From: Bartonella sp. CM31XJBT
GTDB taxonomy: Bacteria > Pseudomonadota > Alphaproteobacteria > Rhizobiales > Rhizobiaceae
NCBI RefSeq assembly: GCF_028618555.1
Contig: NZ_JAQITD010000001.1
Location: 303,391 to 367,390, forward strand
Length of the DNA stretch: 64,000 bases
Direction of reading: 5' to 3'
In this document: positions 30,325-41,257 of the stretch, in pieces
Position numbering within the stretch: the first letter of the stretch is position 1
Layout: each line of letters starts with the position of its first letter
The notes under the pieces: model-generated
What the model was told of the DNA's origin: nothing
What the model saw: only the letters and a program-made list of their open reading frames with translations
Databases searched by the model: none
Position numbers and translations under genes: made by a program

Positions 30325-33300
30325 GCCAAGAATTGAGCACAAAACAGCCTACGTCAAAGGTGGAGCAAGGTGGTCTCATTACCTTATTTATTCGCAGACC
30401 GGTTTTTACTTTTGTTTTAAATGCTATGATCATCATTGCAGGATTTGCAGCATGGTTAAATGTTGATGTAAGAGAATTACCCGATGTTGATACTCCCGTA
30501 ACGACGGTTGTGACGGTGTTTTCTGGTGCGTCGGCAGAAACAATTGATCGTGAAGTTACAAAAGTTATAGAAGATGCCGTTTCTCGTGTTTCAGGTGTTA
30601 AGACGATTTCTTCAACGTCTTCTTTTGGGCGCTCCCGTGTACAGATTAATTTTAATGTTGGTGTTGATTTGAATGTTGCGGCATCTGATATTCGTGATGC
30701 TCTCTCCCGTATTACCTATTCTTTACCGAAAGATGCGGATTCGCCTTTGATTATTAAAGCAGATTCGAATGCAGCTGCCATGATGTATTTGGTTGTGACG
30801 TCACCAACAATGAGTGTTGATGATTTAACCACGATTGTAAACGATCAGATTGTTGATGCAATTTCTGCTGTTGATGGTGTTGGTGATGTACAGGTCGATA
30901 GTGCTCGCACAAAGATTTTTCAGATTGATATAGATCAAGCAAAACTTGCAAGTTATGGATTAACTGTAGCAGATATTTCACGTGTTCTTGCTGATATGAC
31001 AACAGATGTGCCAGTAGGGTCATTACGCAATTCTAAGCAAACTTTAGTTGTACGTGCTACTGCACGTTTAACAACACCAGAATCTTTTGAACAAGTTGTT
31101 TTAAAGCCTCATGTGCATCTTGGTGATGTTGCGCATGTTACTTTATCGCCGGATATAGAAACAGTTATTCTTCGTATCAATGGAAAGACAGGTATTGGAT
31201 TAGGTATCGTGCGTAAAGCACAATCCAACACTCTTAATATTTCTGAAGGTGTGAGAGCCGTTGTTGATAATCTCAAAAGTATTGTTCCTTCTTCTGTACA
31301 TATAGACGTTATTAATGACGATGCAATTTTTATTAAAAGCGCTCTTCATGAGGTTGAAGTTGCGTTGGTCATTGCTATTTTGAGCGTTATCTTGGTCATT
31401 TTTCTTTTTCTCAGAGACATTCGTGTAACGCTGATACCTGCTGTATCTCTTCCTGTCGCTTTGATTGGTACCATTGCGGCTATTTATCTTGTAGGGTTTT
31501 CATTGAATATTCTCACATTTTTAGGACTTGTTTTAGCAACAGGGCTTGTTGTGGATGATGCCATTGTTGTTCTTGAGAATATTGTTCGGTGGCGCAACAT
31601 GGGATTAGGTTCCAGAGCAGCAGCGGTGATAGGAACACGTGAAGTATTTTTTGCTGTTTTAGCAACAACACTGACATTAGTGGCTGTGTTTGTTCCTATT
31701 TCCTTTCTTCCTGGGCAAGTTGGAGGGCTTTTTAGAGAATTCGGTTTTGTTTTGGCAATTTCTATTTTGCTTTCTTCAGTTGTTGCCTTAACGCTTTGTC
31801 CCATGTTGGCTTCACGTTTTCTCAAAGAACATATTGAGGATAAAGAGGAAGAGTCCCATCATTTTGCTTTTTTATATAAATTAGGTACTTTTTTTCATAA
31901 GGCATATACTTACAGTTTGCATAAGTGTTTAGAAAAGCCTTGGGCTGTTGTTTTTGCTTCACTTATTTTTGGGGGTCTTTGTGTTGGAGGCTATACGAAG
32001 CTACAACAGGAATTAACGCCAGCAGAAGACAGAGCTGTGATCTTTTTGGTTATTAATGGACCACAAGGTATTTCAACACAATATTTGAACGAGCAAATAG
32101 AGCAAATTGAAGCAAGTCTACAGCCATTACGTGATGCAGGGGAGATTGCTAACAGTTACTCTATCGCGGGTGCTGGCGGTTCACCCAATACTGCTTTTTT
32201 GATTTTATTGCTTTCATCTTGGGATAAACGTTTACGTAGTCAGCAAGAAATCGTGAAAGATATTAATGCAAAGGTTAAACAGTTTCCCGCAGTTTTTGTA
32301 TTTGCTGCGCAGGGAAATTCTTTGGGTGTGAGAGGAACTGGGCAAGGGTTGCAATTTGCAATTCTTGGCAATGATTATGCAACATTACAACCCATTGCTG
32401 ATAAGCTGGTGAGTGCTTTACAAGATGATCCGCGTTTTATTCGCCCACGCCTTACTGTTGATGCAACACAACCGCAATTTTTTATTGAAATCAATCGAAA
32501 AAAAGCCTCCGATTTAGGGATTGATATCGCCAATTTGGGCGATACATTACAAACAATGTTGGATGGTAAAAAGATTGGTTCCATTAACGTGGATGATCAT
32601 TCTTACGATGTTAAATTGATATCGCGTACAAATTCTATGAAGAGTCCTAGCGATTTAGAAAATATTTTTTTAAAAACCAAAGACAATCGATATGTTCCTT
32701 TATCTGTTATTGCGCGTTTACATGAAAAAGCTATTGCTCCTCAATTAAAACGGGAAAAACGCATGAATGCTGTTGTTTTAAGCGCAAATCTTGCTCCAGA
32801 TATCGCTTTAGGGGAAGCTTACCAAACTGTACAGAAAATTGCTTCTCCTTTGTTATCAAAAGGAACCTATTTGGTTCCCTTAGGGGAAGCCGAAACGCTT
32901 AATGAAACATCTTCCAATTTTATGATTGTTTTTGGCATTGCCTTTTTGATTATTTTATTGATTTTGGCTGCTCAGTTTGAAAGCTTTATTTCAGGATTCA
33001 TTATCATGGCCACTGTCCCATTAGGGATTGGTTGTGCTGTAATTGCTATGCTATTAAGTGGTGTGAGTCTTAATATTTACAGCCAAATTGGATTAATTTT
33101 GTTAATTGGTGTTATGGCAAAAAATGGTATTCTCATTGTTGAATTTGCAGATCAATTACGTGATCAGGGAAGAAGCGTGCGTGAAGCCGTAGAAGAAGCA
33201 GCAAACATTCGCCTTCGTCCAGTTTGTATGACAATGATTTGTGCCATTTTAGGAGGTATTCCTTTGGTTTTAGCCAAAGGTGCTGGCGCAGAAGCTCGTA

Positions 33301-33455
33301 TAGCTTTAGGTTGGGTTATCGTTGGTGGCTTAGGTTTAGCAACTATTTTTACGCTTTATGTTACACCGGTTGTTTATCTTTTTTTAGGGCGTTTTATAAG
33401 ACCAAAAGCAGAAGAAGATTTACGTTTAACAAAAGAACTCAATCAAGTTAAATGA
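30321..33455 (+). CDS. RND multidrug efflux permease
   Basis: Inner-membrane proton-driven RND pump of the HAE1/AcrB superfamily. The 1044-residue protein has the expected twelve helices and two large periplasmic loops. Helix 1 is FIRRPVFTFVLNAMIII. The proton-relay Asp pair is in GLVVDDAIVVLENI (helix 4, about 405), and the relay Lys is in GVMAKNGILIVEFA (helix 10, about 933). SFLPGQVGGLFREFGFVLA and the C-terminal repeat RLRPVCMTMICAILG are typical. The 4-base overlap with the adaptor shows one operon. Specificity cannot be read from sequence. Confidence 0.94.
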   Translation: MSQELSTKQPTSKVEQGGLITLFIRRPVFTFVLNAMIIIAGFAAWLNVDVRELPDVDTPVTTVVTVFSGASAETIDREVTKVIEDAVSRVSGVKTISSTSSFGRSRVQINFNVGVDLNVAASDIRDALSRITYSLPKDADSPLIIKADSNAAAMMYLVVTSPTMSVDDLTTIVNDQIVDAISAVDGVGDVQVDSARTKIFQIDIDQAKLASYGLTVADISRVLADMTTDVPVGSLRNSKQTLVVRATARLTTPESFEQVVLKPHVHLGDVAHVTLSPDIETVILRINGKTGIGLGIVRKAQSNTLNISEGVRAVVDNLKSIVPSSVHIDVINDDAIFIKSALHEVEVALVIAILSVILVIFLFLRDIRVTLIPAVSLPVALIGTIAAIYLVGFSLNILTFLGLVLATGLVVDDAIVVLENIVRWRNMGLGSRAAAVIGTREVFFAVLATTLTLVAVFVPISFLPGQVGGLFREFGFVLAISILLSSVVALTLCPMLASRFLKEHIEDKEEESHHFAFLYKLGTFFHKAYTYSLHKCLEKPWAVVFASLIFGGLCVGGYTKLQQELTPAEDRAVIFLVINGPQGISTQYLNEQIEQIEASLQPLRDAGEIANSYSIAGAGGSPNTAFLILLLSSWDKRLRSQQEIVKDINAKVKQFPAVFVFAAQGNSLGVRGTGQGLQFAILGNDYATLQPIADKLVSALQDDPRFIRPRLTVDATQPQFFIEINRKKASDLGIDIANLGDTLQTMLDGKKIGSINVDDHSYDVKLISRTNSMKSPSDLENIFLKTKDNRYVPLSVIARLHEKAIAPQLKREKRMNAVVLSANLAPDIALGEAYQTVQKIASPLLSKGTYLVPLGEAETLNETSSNFMIVFGIAFLIILLILAAQFESFISGFIIMATVPLGIGCAVIAMLLSGVSLNIYSQIGLILLIGVMAKNGILIVEFADQLRDQGRSVREAVEEAANIRLRPVCMTMICAILGGIPLVLAKGAGAEARIALGWVIVGGLGLATIFTLYVTPVVYLFLGRFIRPKAEEDLRLTKELNQVK

Positions 33456-33645
33456 TGTATATGATAGAAAAGATTTGAAAATTTATTCTTGTAAAAATAT
33501 CATTTTCGGATCTTATCCTTTATATTTTGTATATTCCTTCATTTTTATGTGAGCAGTGAAAATAGCGAGCAATAAAAGAGATGCTTTCTGCTTTGTTATT
33601 GTTTGGGCATAGATTTCATTATCAATAACCGTATAGGATAAGCTT

Positions 33646-35310
33646 ATGGGAGATAGCTTTTCGATTCGAAATGAAATGGCTTTTGAAGCCACATTAAAAG
33701 CTTTAAGAAACCATGCCGCAAAGGATGGGGTCTATGATATTCGTCGGCATTTTGTAGAAGATGAACAGCGTTTTTCCCATTTTTCCCTCAGACTTGATGA
33801 TCTTCTTTTCGATTTTTCAAAATGTGGTGTGACATTTAAAACATTGCAACTTCTAGATGATTTAGCGGTCGCAGCAGATGTGTTAGGCCGGCGTGATGCA
33901 ATGTTTTCTGGTAAGGCGATTAATACAACTGAAAAACGCTCAGTTCTTCATATTGCATTACGTTTACCTGCTGATGAAATTTTCATGTTGGATGGTCATA
34001 ATCTTATTCGCGATATTCAAGACGTCCTTGAAGATATGGAAAGATTTTCTGAAAAGGTGCGTGATGGAAGCTATAAGGGAAGCAGTGGCGAGAGAATAAG
34101 TGATATTGTCAATATTGGTATTGGTGGTTCTGATCTTGGTCCTGCAATGGTCACATACGCTTTAAAACCTTATCATGATGGTCCACAGTGTCATTTTGTT
34201 TCGAATGCTGACAGTGCCCATATTTCTGATACTCTCTCTATTTTGAATCCAGCAACAACGCTGTTTGTCATTGCTTCTAAAACTTTTACAACGGCTGAAA
34301 CAATGGTAAATGCTCAAGTTGCACGTCAGTGGATTTGTTCACATTTAGGAGAAAAAGCCGTTTGTACGCATTTTGTTGCTGTTTCAAGTGCGCTTGATAA
34401 AGTGGCAGAATTTGGCATAGATTCCACAAGCGTTTTTAAATTTTGGAATTGGGTTGGAGGACGTTATTCAATTTGGTCAGCCATTGGACTTGTTGTTATG
34501 TTTGCAATAGGTGGTGGAAATTTTCGCAAATTTCTCAACGGTGCTTTGCAAATGGACCAACATTTTAAAACTATGCCTTTGCATAAAAATATTCCTATTC
34601 GTTTTGCTCTTTTAGGATTTTGGCATCGTGTTATTTGTGGTTATTCATCACGTTCGATCATTCCTTATGCACAGCGTTTAATACATTTTCCAGCTTATTT
34701 ACAACAGCTTGATATGGAATCAAATGGTAAGCAAGTCTCGCTGGATGGAAAACCATTAAGTTTTTCAAGTGGTCCAATTGTTTGGGGGGATTCAGGAACA
34801 AATAGTCAACATGCTTTTTTTCAGCTTCTGCATCAAGGAACAGATATTATTCCTGTAGAATTTATTTTATTTATAAAAGGGCATGAGAAAAATTTACATT
34901 CTATGTATGAGATGTTGCTAGCAAACGGTTTAGCACAATCAAAAGCATTGATGAAGGGGCGTAGTATTGAAGATGCTCGGCATATCTTGATAAAAAATGG
35001 AGTTGGTGAGGGTGAGGCAGATCATTTAGCACTTCATAGAAGTTTTAAAGGAAACCGTCCCAGCATTACGTTGGTTCAAGATTTATTAACACCTTTTGCA
35101 CTCGGTCGTCTTATTGCACTTTATGAACATCGTACTTTTGTTGAAGGGATTTTAATGAATATTAATTCATTTGATCAATGGGGGGTTGAACTTGGTAAAG
35201 AATTAGCAAACGAGTTACTACCAATTCTTCGTGGAGAAAGTAAAGCGGATAATCGCGATAGTTCAACATTAGGGTTGCTAGCACATATTCAAGCAAGACG
35301 TGCAAAATAA
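33646..35310 (+). CDS. pgi: Glucose-6-phosphate isomerase
   Basis: Interconverts glucose-6-phosphate and fructose-6-phosphate. The 554-residue enzyme shows NIGIGGSDLGPAMV near 155, FVIASKTFTTAETM near 208, GGRYSIWSAIGL near 270 (the Pgi family signature), and WGDSGTNSQHAFFQLLHQG near 379 with the catalytic His. QWGVELGK near 508 holds the catalytic Lys. Length is normal. It is preceded by ~190 bases of spacer after the RND operon and transcribed alone. Confidence 0.96.
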   Translation: MGDSFSIRNEMAFEATLKALRNHAAKDGVYDIRRHFVEDEQRFSHFSLRLDDLLFDFSKCGVTFKTLQLLDDLAVAADVLGRRDAMFSGKAINTTEKRSVLHIALRLPADEIFMLDGHNLIRDIQDVLEDMERFSEKVRDGSYKGSSGERISDIVNIGIGGSDLGPAMVTYALKPYHDGPQCHFVSNADSAHISDTLSILNPATTLFVIASKTFTTAETMVNAQVARQWICSHLGEKAVCTHFVAVSSALDKVAEFGIDSTSVFKFWNWVGGRYSIWSAIGLVVMFAIGGGNFRKFLNGALQMDQHFKTMPLHKNIPIRFALLGFWHRVICGYSSRSIIPYAQRLIHFPAYLQQLDMESNGKQVSLDGKPLSFSSGPIVWGDSGTNSQHAFFQLLHQGTDIIPVEFILFIKGHEKNLHSMYEMLLANGLAQSKALMKGRSIEDARHILIKNGVGEGEADHLALHRSFKGNRPSITLVQDLLTPFALGRLIALYEHRTFVEGILMNINSFDQWGVELGKELANELLPILRGESKADNRDSSTLGLLAHIQARRAK

Positions 35311-35484
35311 ATATAATTTGACAGTAGGTTTTGCACTAACTAAGCAAAAGTAGAATGAGAGAGAAATATGAGATAATTCTTTAATTTTACTATGCGTTCT
35401 CTTATTATCTGAACTAGATTTATGTAACAGAAAATCAAAAAAGTGCAAAAATTGTAAAAAGGAGAATTTATTCGCAAAAACGAT

Positions 35485-35505
35485 AAAGACCTTTGAGAGG
35501 TCTTT
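35485..35505 (-). terminator. Possible terminator for tRNA-Ser(CGA)
   Basis: AAAGACCT (35485-35492) and AGGTCTTT (35498-35505) form a perfect 8-bp stem with a 5-base loop. Read on the minus strand it is followed by ATCGTTTTT, a plausible termination tract about 125 bases downstream of the tRNA. On the plus strand no T-run follows, so it is less likely to serve pgi. Confidence 0.4.
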
Positions 35506-35628
35506 GAAGACCCTTTGAGCCCCCCTTAAAATCCTTCGAAAAAAATAAAATGGTACAAAATCTGCTGACAAGCTACAACCGGCAAGCTACGATTGAAGAC
35601 ATTTTAATAATATCGTTTTATAAATTAA

Positions 35629-35718
35629 TGGCGGAGAGAGAGGGATTTGAACCCCCGATAGAGTTGCCCCTATGCCGCATTTCGAGTGCGGTGCTTTCAA
35701 CCACTCAGCCATCTCTCC
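35629..35718 (-). tRNA. tRNA-Ser (anticodon CGA)
   Basis: The reverse strand reads GGAGAGA...TCTCTCC for the acceptor stem, with the anticodon arm CCGCA-CTCGAAA-TGCGG (anticodon CGA). It has a long class II variable arm and the T-arm GGGGGTTCAAATCCC. The discriminator is G and CCA is encoded. Its 90 nt fit a serine tRNA. Confidence 0.96.
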
Positions 35719-36003
35719 ATAATAAAGTGAAACAAAAATCGGCACTATTTGAGTGTATAAGGGGTAGATAACCTTCAATTGTTTTTGGTACAACCTTTTT
35801 TTCTTTTTTATGGGACTTTATTGACAGAGAATAGAAATTCCTTCATATATACAAAATATAAGCGTGGGGAAATCTGCGCATATTTGTGTTGAAGAAGGTT
35901 TTATCCTTCTTTGAGATTTATTACGACTGATAAAAAGCAGCCTATTTTCCCTTATTTCAAGGCAGAAATTAAATAAGAGCTGGAGTGAACGGAAGGATAA
36001 AAA

Positions 36004-36483
36004 ATGTTCGCAGTCATTAAAACTGGTGGTAAGCAATACCGCATTGTTGCTAATCAAGTGGTAAAAGTTGAAAAAGTTAGTGGAAATGCGGGTGATGTTG
36101 TTGAATTCAATGACATATTAATGGTTGGGCAAGAAGGTAATGCGGTTATTGGTACCCCTGTCGTTGCTGATGCATTGGTGACAGCTGAGATTTTAGAACA
36201 GGCACGTGGGCGCAAGGTTATCGCATTTAAGAAGCGCCGTCGTCAAAATTCTAAACGCACGCGTGGCCATCGTCAAGAATTTACGAGGCTTCGTGTTTTA
36301 GAAATTTTAATGGGTGGTTCAAAACCTAAAAAAGTTGCTGCAAAACCGATAAAAGAAGAAGCAACTACACCACAAGAAACAAAAGCTGCTGCTTCTGTTG
36401 AGAAGACGGCTAAAAAAACGGTTGAAAAAAAGACTGCGCCGCAGAAGAAAGCGTCTGTAGCATCAAAGAGTAAGAAAGATTAA
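36004..36483 (+). CDS. rplU: 50S ribosomal protein L21
   Basis: 23S rRNA-binding protein of the large subunit. Residues 1-~100 are the normal L21 domain ([14 protein letters not shown] at the start, [17 protein letters not shown] near 75). The remaining ~58 residues are a Lys/Ala/Thr-rich disordered tail, as is common in Hyphomicrobiales. It is twelve bases upstream of rpmA, in the conserved rplU-rpmA pair. The ATG at 36004 follows GGAAGGA. Confidence 0.96.
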   Translation: MFAVIKTGGKQYRIVANQVVKVEKVSGNAGDVVEFNDILMVGQEGNAVIGTPVVADALVTAEILEQARGRKVIAFKKRRRQNSKRTRGHRQEFTRLRVLEILMGGSKPKKVAAKPIKEEATTPQETKAAASVEKTAKKTVEKKTAPQKKASVASKSKKD

Positions 36484-36495
36484 AGGAGAGCGTCT

Positions 36496-36765
36496 ATGGC
36501 ACATAAAAAAGCTGGTGGTTCCTCGCGTAATGGTCGTGATTCAGAATCGAAACGTCTAGGCGTTAAAAAATTTGGTGGTGAAACCGTTATTGCCGGAAAT
36601 ATTATTATTCGCCAGCGTGGTACACGTTGGCATCCTGGTAACAATGTTGGTATTGGAAAAGATCATACGCTTTTTGCATTATCAAATGGAAAGGTTTCTT
36701 TTCAACGCAAAGCGGGTAATCGTTCCTATGTTTCAGTCATTCCTATGCTGGAGGCAGCAGAGTAA
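36496..36765 (+). CDS. rpmA: 50S ribosomal protein L27
   Basis: Large-subunit protein whose N-terminus reaches the peptidyl transferase centre. The 89-residue product begins [19 protein letters not shown] and contains [15 protein letters not shown] and [11 protein letters not shown], as the family requires. AAAGGAG before the ATG gives a strong ribosome binding site. It is followed by a clear terminator. Confidence 0.97.
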   Translation: MAHKKAGGSSRNGRDSESKRLGVKKFGGETVIAGNIIIRQRGTRWHPGNNVGIGKDHTLFALSNGKVSFQRKAGNRSYVSVIPMLEAAE

Positions 36766-36830
36766 TCTGTAACACTCTCTAGCAATCAACAGGATTTCAT
36801 TGAATTATAGTTGTGGTTTTATAAGTATTA

Positions 36831-36864
36831 AAAGGGAAAGATAGAGTCTTATCTTTCCCTTTTT
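36831..36864 (+). terminator. Rho-independent terminator of rplU-rpmA
   Basis: AAAGGGAAAGAT (36831-36842) and ATCTTTCCCTTT (36851-36862) pair perfectly over 12 bases with an 8-base loop, and run into further T. It lies 66 bases after the rpmA stop. Confidence 0.88.
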
Positions 36865-38171
36865 GCGTTGGTACTATAATAAATGTAGAAGATATGCGAA
36901 AAAGGTAGAATTGAGGAAATGGCTTTTCTCAATGAGGGAAAAAGTTTGTGCGATGTTATGTTAGTATTTAGTACTGAACATATTGATATTATGATAGAGT
37001 TTGTTGATAAATTTCTGTATAATAATAGTGAGAGAGACTTTCTTTTTATGCATGAAGAAGTGTCTAGTGATTTCTTATAAGAGAAGCAGTTTGTTTTCAG
37101 AAAATTATGAGAAATTTAATGAGAGCATTCTTTATGTAATCATTTTGATAAAGATGGGTCTTTTTATCGGCATTGTGGTATTGATGAGTTGTCATACTGT
37201 TTTTAGTTGGTAGTGTGGATAGGTGTGGCTATTCATTTAAAAAGACATAGGGATAAAAAATCCATAAGAAGGCAGCCAAAACTACTTTGAAAGTGACGTG
37301 CATTAAGGAATTTTCGGTAAATCAAGAGTGAAATTATATTTTTAAGGAGGACGGTGTTTAAAGATATAAAAATAACCAACGTGCAATCAGCGCCCTTCAA
37401 GAATATTTTTTCTGATTTCACTATTATTGTGTATTGTTGAAAGTAAATAAGCATAAGAGCTAGGGTTAAGGCAATCATTGCGTTTCATTTTTTACTTTAT
37501 TTATCTTATTTGTAGAGTTTTTCTTTATTTTAGTAATTGATGATGGTGCTTGGGGGGATGTTCGTACTTTGCAAATGTGCGACAGAGGGTATTGTGTATT
37601 TGCGATATTGATTGAAGTAAAGGTGTAGCTTAAAATATATAAATATTATATATCGAGGGTTTGATATCATAAGATGGGCAGCACGGAATTTTAAAGATGA
37701 TAAGTTGCATGGAGCAATTTGTAATTATGTAATGAATTTATAAAGAGGGATAATAGGTTAAATAAACTTTGAGGAATCAATCAAAATATTAGCTGAAGTT
37801 ACGGATGATTGGGAAGGATGCTTTCTTGTAGGAAAAATAATGAAAAGTTATGTTGAATAACTTAGGATAATGAGAGCGTTTCGAAAACATAGTTTTTCAG
37901 GTGATTGGTTCTGTAGAAAATGGGGTTTTGTCTTTGTAAAGTAAAAGAGTAAGAGGCAGATTTGCTTATAATGGTTTTAAGCACTTCGCTAGATAATAAT
38001 ATCCAATTGTTTTATCGGTTATATTGAGGTATTTAAGCACCTCACTTAGCTATATTCCGTAAAATATAAATAAAGCTGTGGTGGTATTTATAGCTTGTAT
38101 TTTGGGAAATGCAGCTTTGAAAAGGAATGTGTCAGAGATATTGGTGTTCAAATGTGAGGCAATTTGAATTC
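36865..38171. other. 1.3-kb spacer with decayed sequence
   Basis: Short frames at 37001-37213 (plus) and 37233-37478 (minus) carry no motif I recognise. A ~27-base direct repeat (TTTAAGCACTTCGCTAGATA near 37977; TTTAAGCACCTCACTTAGCT near 38033) stands just before the PTS gene. The rest is AT-rich and without visible function. Confidence 0.4.
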
Positions 38172-40703
38172 ATGATGAGATATGAGAAAGCAGAAGCAAT
38201 GAATGTAGATTTTGCTGATGGTGAAATCTTGTCTATAAGATCTGTACAACTTGCAGCTGCTTTTGATCATAAAAATGATGCAATTTATGCTGCTGCTGAA
38301 TTGCTTGTGCAGGTTGGTGCAGTTGATAAGTGTTATCTGGCAAGCATGCTTGCACGTGAAGAAACAACCAATACTTGGCTTGGAAATGGTATAGCCATTC
38401 CTCATGGTATGGCTGAAAATCGTGATTTAATTATCAAGGATGCTGTTGCTGTTATACAGGTTCCTGCTGGTGTTGAGTGGCAGGATGGCAAGAAAGCATA
38501 TTTGGTTATTGCCATTGCAGCGTGTCCAGATCGCTATAGAGAAATTTGTAAAAAATTGACGTCTCTTTTATTTGATAAAAAACAGCTTGAAGTACTTGCA
38601 ACCACTATGGACAAACAACAAATTGTTACAACTTTGTTTGACCAAAATATGAAGATAGAAAAAACTTTTATTGGTGACCTTTCTGTGTGTCAGGAATGGA
38701 CTTTAGATTATCCAAGTGGTCTCCATGCACGACCAGCTTCTCTTTGGGTTGATTTTGCGAAAAAGGCTCAAAGTTCCATCAGAGTTCGCCATGGTCAATA
38801 TACCGTTGAAATGAAAAATTTGGTTGGTTTATTGCAATTAGGAGCAAAAAACGGTGATGTTCTGATTTTTTCTACAGATGCTTCAGAAGGAGCACAACTT
38901 CTCAATGATGCCATTGCTATTGCAAAAAAAGTGAGTATTAGTGAAAAATGCTTGATGAAAGCAATGGAATCTCAAACAAAGGCTTTTCATGGTTGGTATC
39001 CACGCTCTATGCAAAAAGGCATTTCTGGTGTTGGAGCGAGTTCAGGATTAGCATTTGGTAAGATTTTTGTTTTAAGGCAAAATGATATTTCCATAATAGA
39101 CCAGCCAATTGATTTTGCAGCTGGTGCAGCATGTCTTGAAAATGCTCTTACAAAAACAAAACATAAAATGGCATCTGTAATTTCTGATATTACAGTGCGT
39201 ATGGGAGCAGATTCTGCTGCAATTTTTTCTGCGCAAATGGTTTTGCTTGAAGATGAAAATTTAATAGCTCAAGCTTGTCGTTTTATAGCGGAAGGTCATG
39301 GTGTCGCTTGGTCTTGGGATAGAGCGGTTCGTCAATTTTCAGATATGTTTTTTAAGGTAGATAATCCTTTGTTAGCAGCACGTGCTGTTAATTTAGTTGA
39401 TGTTGGTCGACGTGTTTTAGGTGAAATCAATCCATCCTATAGATCGTTCTTTTTAAATGATATTCCACATGGTGTAATTCTGGTTACAAATGACCTTTCT
39501 CCTTCTGATGTAGCACAACTTGATTGTACAAGGGTAAAAGGATTAGCAACAGCATGGGGAGGTCCATTATCTCATACAGCTATTTTGGCGCGTACTCTTG
39601 GTATTCCAATGGTTGTTGCTACAGGTGATGATATTTTAGCGATTCAGTCTGATATTCAGGCTATTATTGATGGCGATAACGGGTTTATTTACCTTGATCC
39701 TACGCTTGAAGACGTTGAAGATGCTCAAAGGCATATTGATACTGTTGCGCAAAAACGTGTCAGTGAAATAAGTGCGTGTAGATTACCAGCGCAAACGATA
39801 GATGGTCAAAGAATTCGTATCATGGCCAATGTCAACTACGCAAATCAGGTTCCTGTTGCGCTTGATTTGGGGGCTGAAGGTGTTGGACTCATGCGCACGG
39901 AATTTTTGTTTTTAGAGAATCCACATATTCCGGATGAAGAGCTACAATTTAATATATATCGGACGATGATTACAGCTGTAGGAGATAAGCCATTAATTAT
40001 TCGTGCACTTGATATTGGTGGGGATAAACAGGTTACGCATTTACATTTATCTAAAGAGGACAATCCTTTTTTAGGTGTTCGAGGAACGCGGCTTTTGTTA
40101 CGTCGACGTGATCTTTTGGTGCCTCAATTACGTGCTTTATATCGAGCAGCAAAAGAGGGCGGAGATCTATGGATTGTGTTTCCGATGGTCATGTCTGTTT
40201 CAGAGATTGTCGCTATAAAAAAGATTGCAGAGGAAATCCGCAACGATATTGATGCACCAAAATTAAAACTTGGTATTATGATCGAAGTTCCAGCAGCGGC
40301 CATTATGGCAGATGTATTGAGCGCCCATGTTGATTTTTTTTCAATTGGAACCAATGACCTAACACAGTATACAATGGCTGTTGATCGGCAAAATCCGTAC
40401 CTTGTGTCTGAAGCTGATAGCCTTGATCCAGCAGTTTTGCGTATGATTTATCAGACTATTCAGGGAGCTGCACAACATAAGTGTTGGGTTAGTGTATGTG
40501 GTGGTATGGCTGGAGATCCTTTTGGTGCAATGATTTTGACTGGATTGGGAATTAATGAGCTTTCTATGATATCTTGCGATATTTCTCCAGTAAAGGCGTG
40601 TTTACAGACTCATAGTTTTGAAGATATGAAAATTTTAGCACAAAAAGCATTACAATGTGAAACTGCACGAGCTGTACGTGCTCTAAGCAAGGATATAAGG
40701 TGA
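38172..40703 (+). CDS. PTS EIIA-HPr-Enzyme I fusion phosphotransferase
   Basis: A three-domain phosphotransferase relaying phosphate from PEP. The N-terminal EIIA of fructose/nitrogen type (~1-140) has its active His in GIAIPHGM. The HPr domain (~170-260) has its active His in PSGLHARPAS. The C-terminal Enzyme I has the phospho-His in GGPLSHTAILAR, the PEP site MRTEFLFLEN and the active Cys in VCGGMAGDP. All catalytic residues are intact. The open frame extends to 38127, where the putative ribosome binding site abuts the ATG. ATGs at 38172 and 38199 are more plausible starts. No sugar permease is nearby, so a regulatory role or a distant EIIBC is inferred. Confidence 0.9.
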   Translation: MMRYEKAEAMNVDFADGEILSIRSVQLAAAFDHKNDAIYAAAELLVQVGAVDKCYLASMLAREETTNTWLGNGIAIPHGMAENRDLIIKDAVAVIQVPAGVEWQDGKKAYLVIAIAACPDRYREICKKLTSLLFDKKQLEVLATTMDKQQIVTTLFDQNMKIEKTFIGDLSVCQEWTLDYPSGLHARPASLWVDFAKKAQSSIRVRHGQYTVEMKNLVGLLQLGAKNGDVLIFSTDASEGAQLLNDAIAIAKKVSISEKCLMKAMESQTKAFHGWYPRSMQKGISGVGASSGLAFGKIFVLRQNDISIIDQPIDFAAGAACLENALTKTKHKMASVISDITVRMGADSAAIFSAQMVLLEDENLIAQACRFIAEGHGVAWSWDRAVRQFSDMFFKVDNPLLAARAVNLVDVGRRVLGEINPSYRSFFLNDIPHGVILVTNDLSPSDVAQLDCTRVKGLATAWGGPLSHTAILARTLGIPMVVATGDDILAIQSDIQAIIDGDNGFIYLDPTLEDVEDAQRHIDTVAQKRVSEISACRLPAQTIDGQRIRIMANVNYANQVPVALDLGAEGVGLMRTEFLFLENPHIPDEELQFNIYRTMITAVGDKPLIIRALDIGGDKQVTHLHLSKEDNPFLGVRGTRLLLRRRDLLVPQLRALYRAAKEGGDLWIVFPMVMSVSEIVAIKKIAEEIRNDIDAPKLKLGIMIEVPAAAIMADVLSAHVDFFSIGTNDLTQYTMAVDRQNPYLVSEADSLDPAVLRMIYQTIQGAAQHKCWVSVCGGMAGDPFGAMILTGLGINELSMISCDISPVKACLQTHSFEDMKILAQKALQCETARAVRALSKDIR

Positions 40704-41257
40704 TAGAGAACATTAAGGGGAAAAAACGAGCTCATTTTTCAGACTAATCAGATCTTTAGTGTTGTAAAACATTATCCTTTAGGACAATTATAAGCAGCAT
40801 ATTAATTTGTAATGGTAATTTATCGTGTTACATAATGAGAGCCTTAAATATTGTAGGGTTTTCTCGTTTTAAATTTCTCTATATTAAATTAATAAAAATT
40901 ATTCTTTTATACATTACAAAGAGGAGTAATGTATGGATAAAAACACTCTAAGAAAGAATAAATGCCTTTTATGCATTCTCTCAAATCGCAATGGATGTTG
41001 TAATATTAGGTGATAAATAGCGTGATGGTACTTGGCTTTTACTTTTTATTTAAGGAAAGATGATGCTATCCAATAGATTTTATACCATTCATAGACACCG
41101 TATGAGGTAGATGTGACAAGCTTTAAGAGATGTTTTTTAACAAACGTGTGGATGAGAAAGAAAATAGTATTTTTAGAGTATTCTGTTTTGTTATGAGACC
41201 ATATCCCACTTAAAGAATGCGATAATCAAAAGTATGAAGTAATACGTAATCTCTTTT

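Noticed and set aside
31484..31825. 113-codon antisense frame in the RND permease
   Set aside because: Shadow of the strongly supported permease frame.
37001..37478. Two short frames after rpmA
   Set aside because: Hydrophobic AT-rich noise without start signals.
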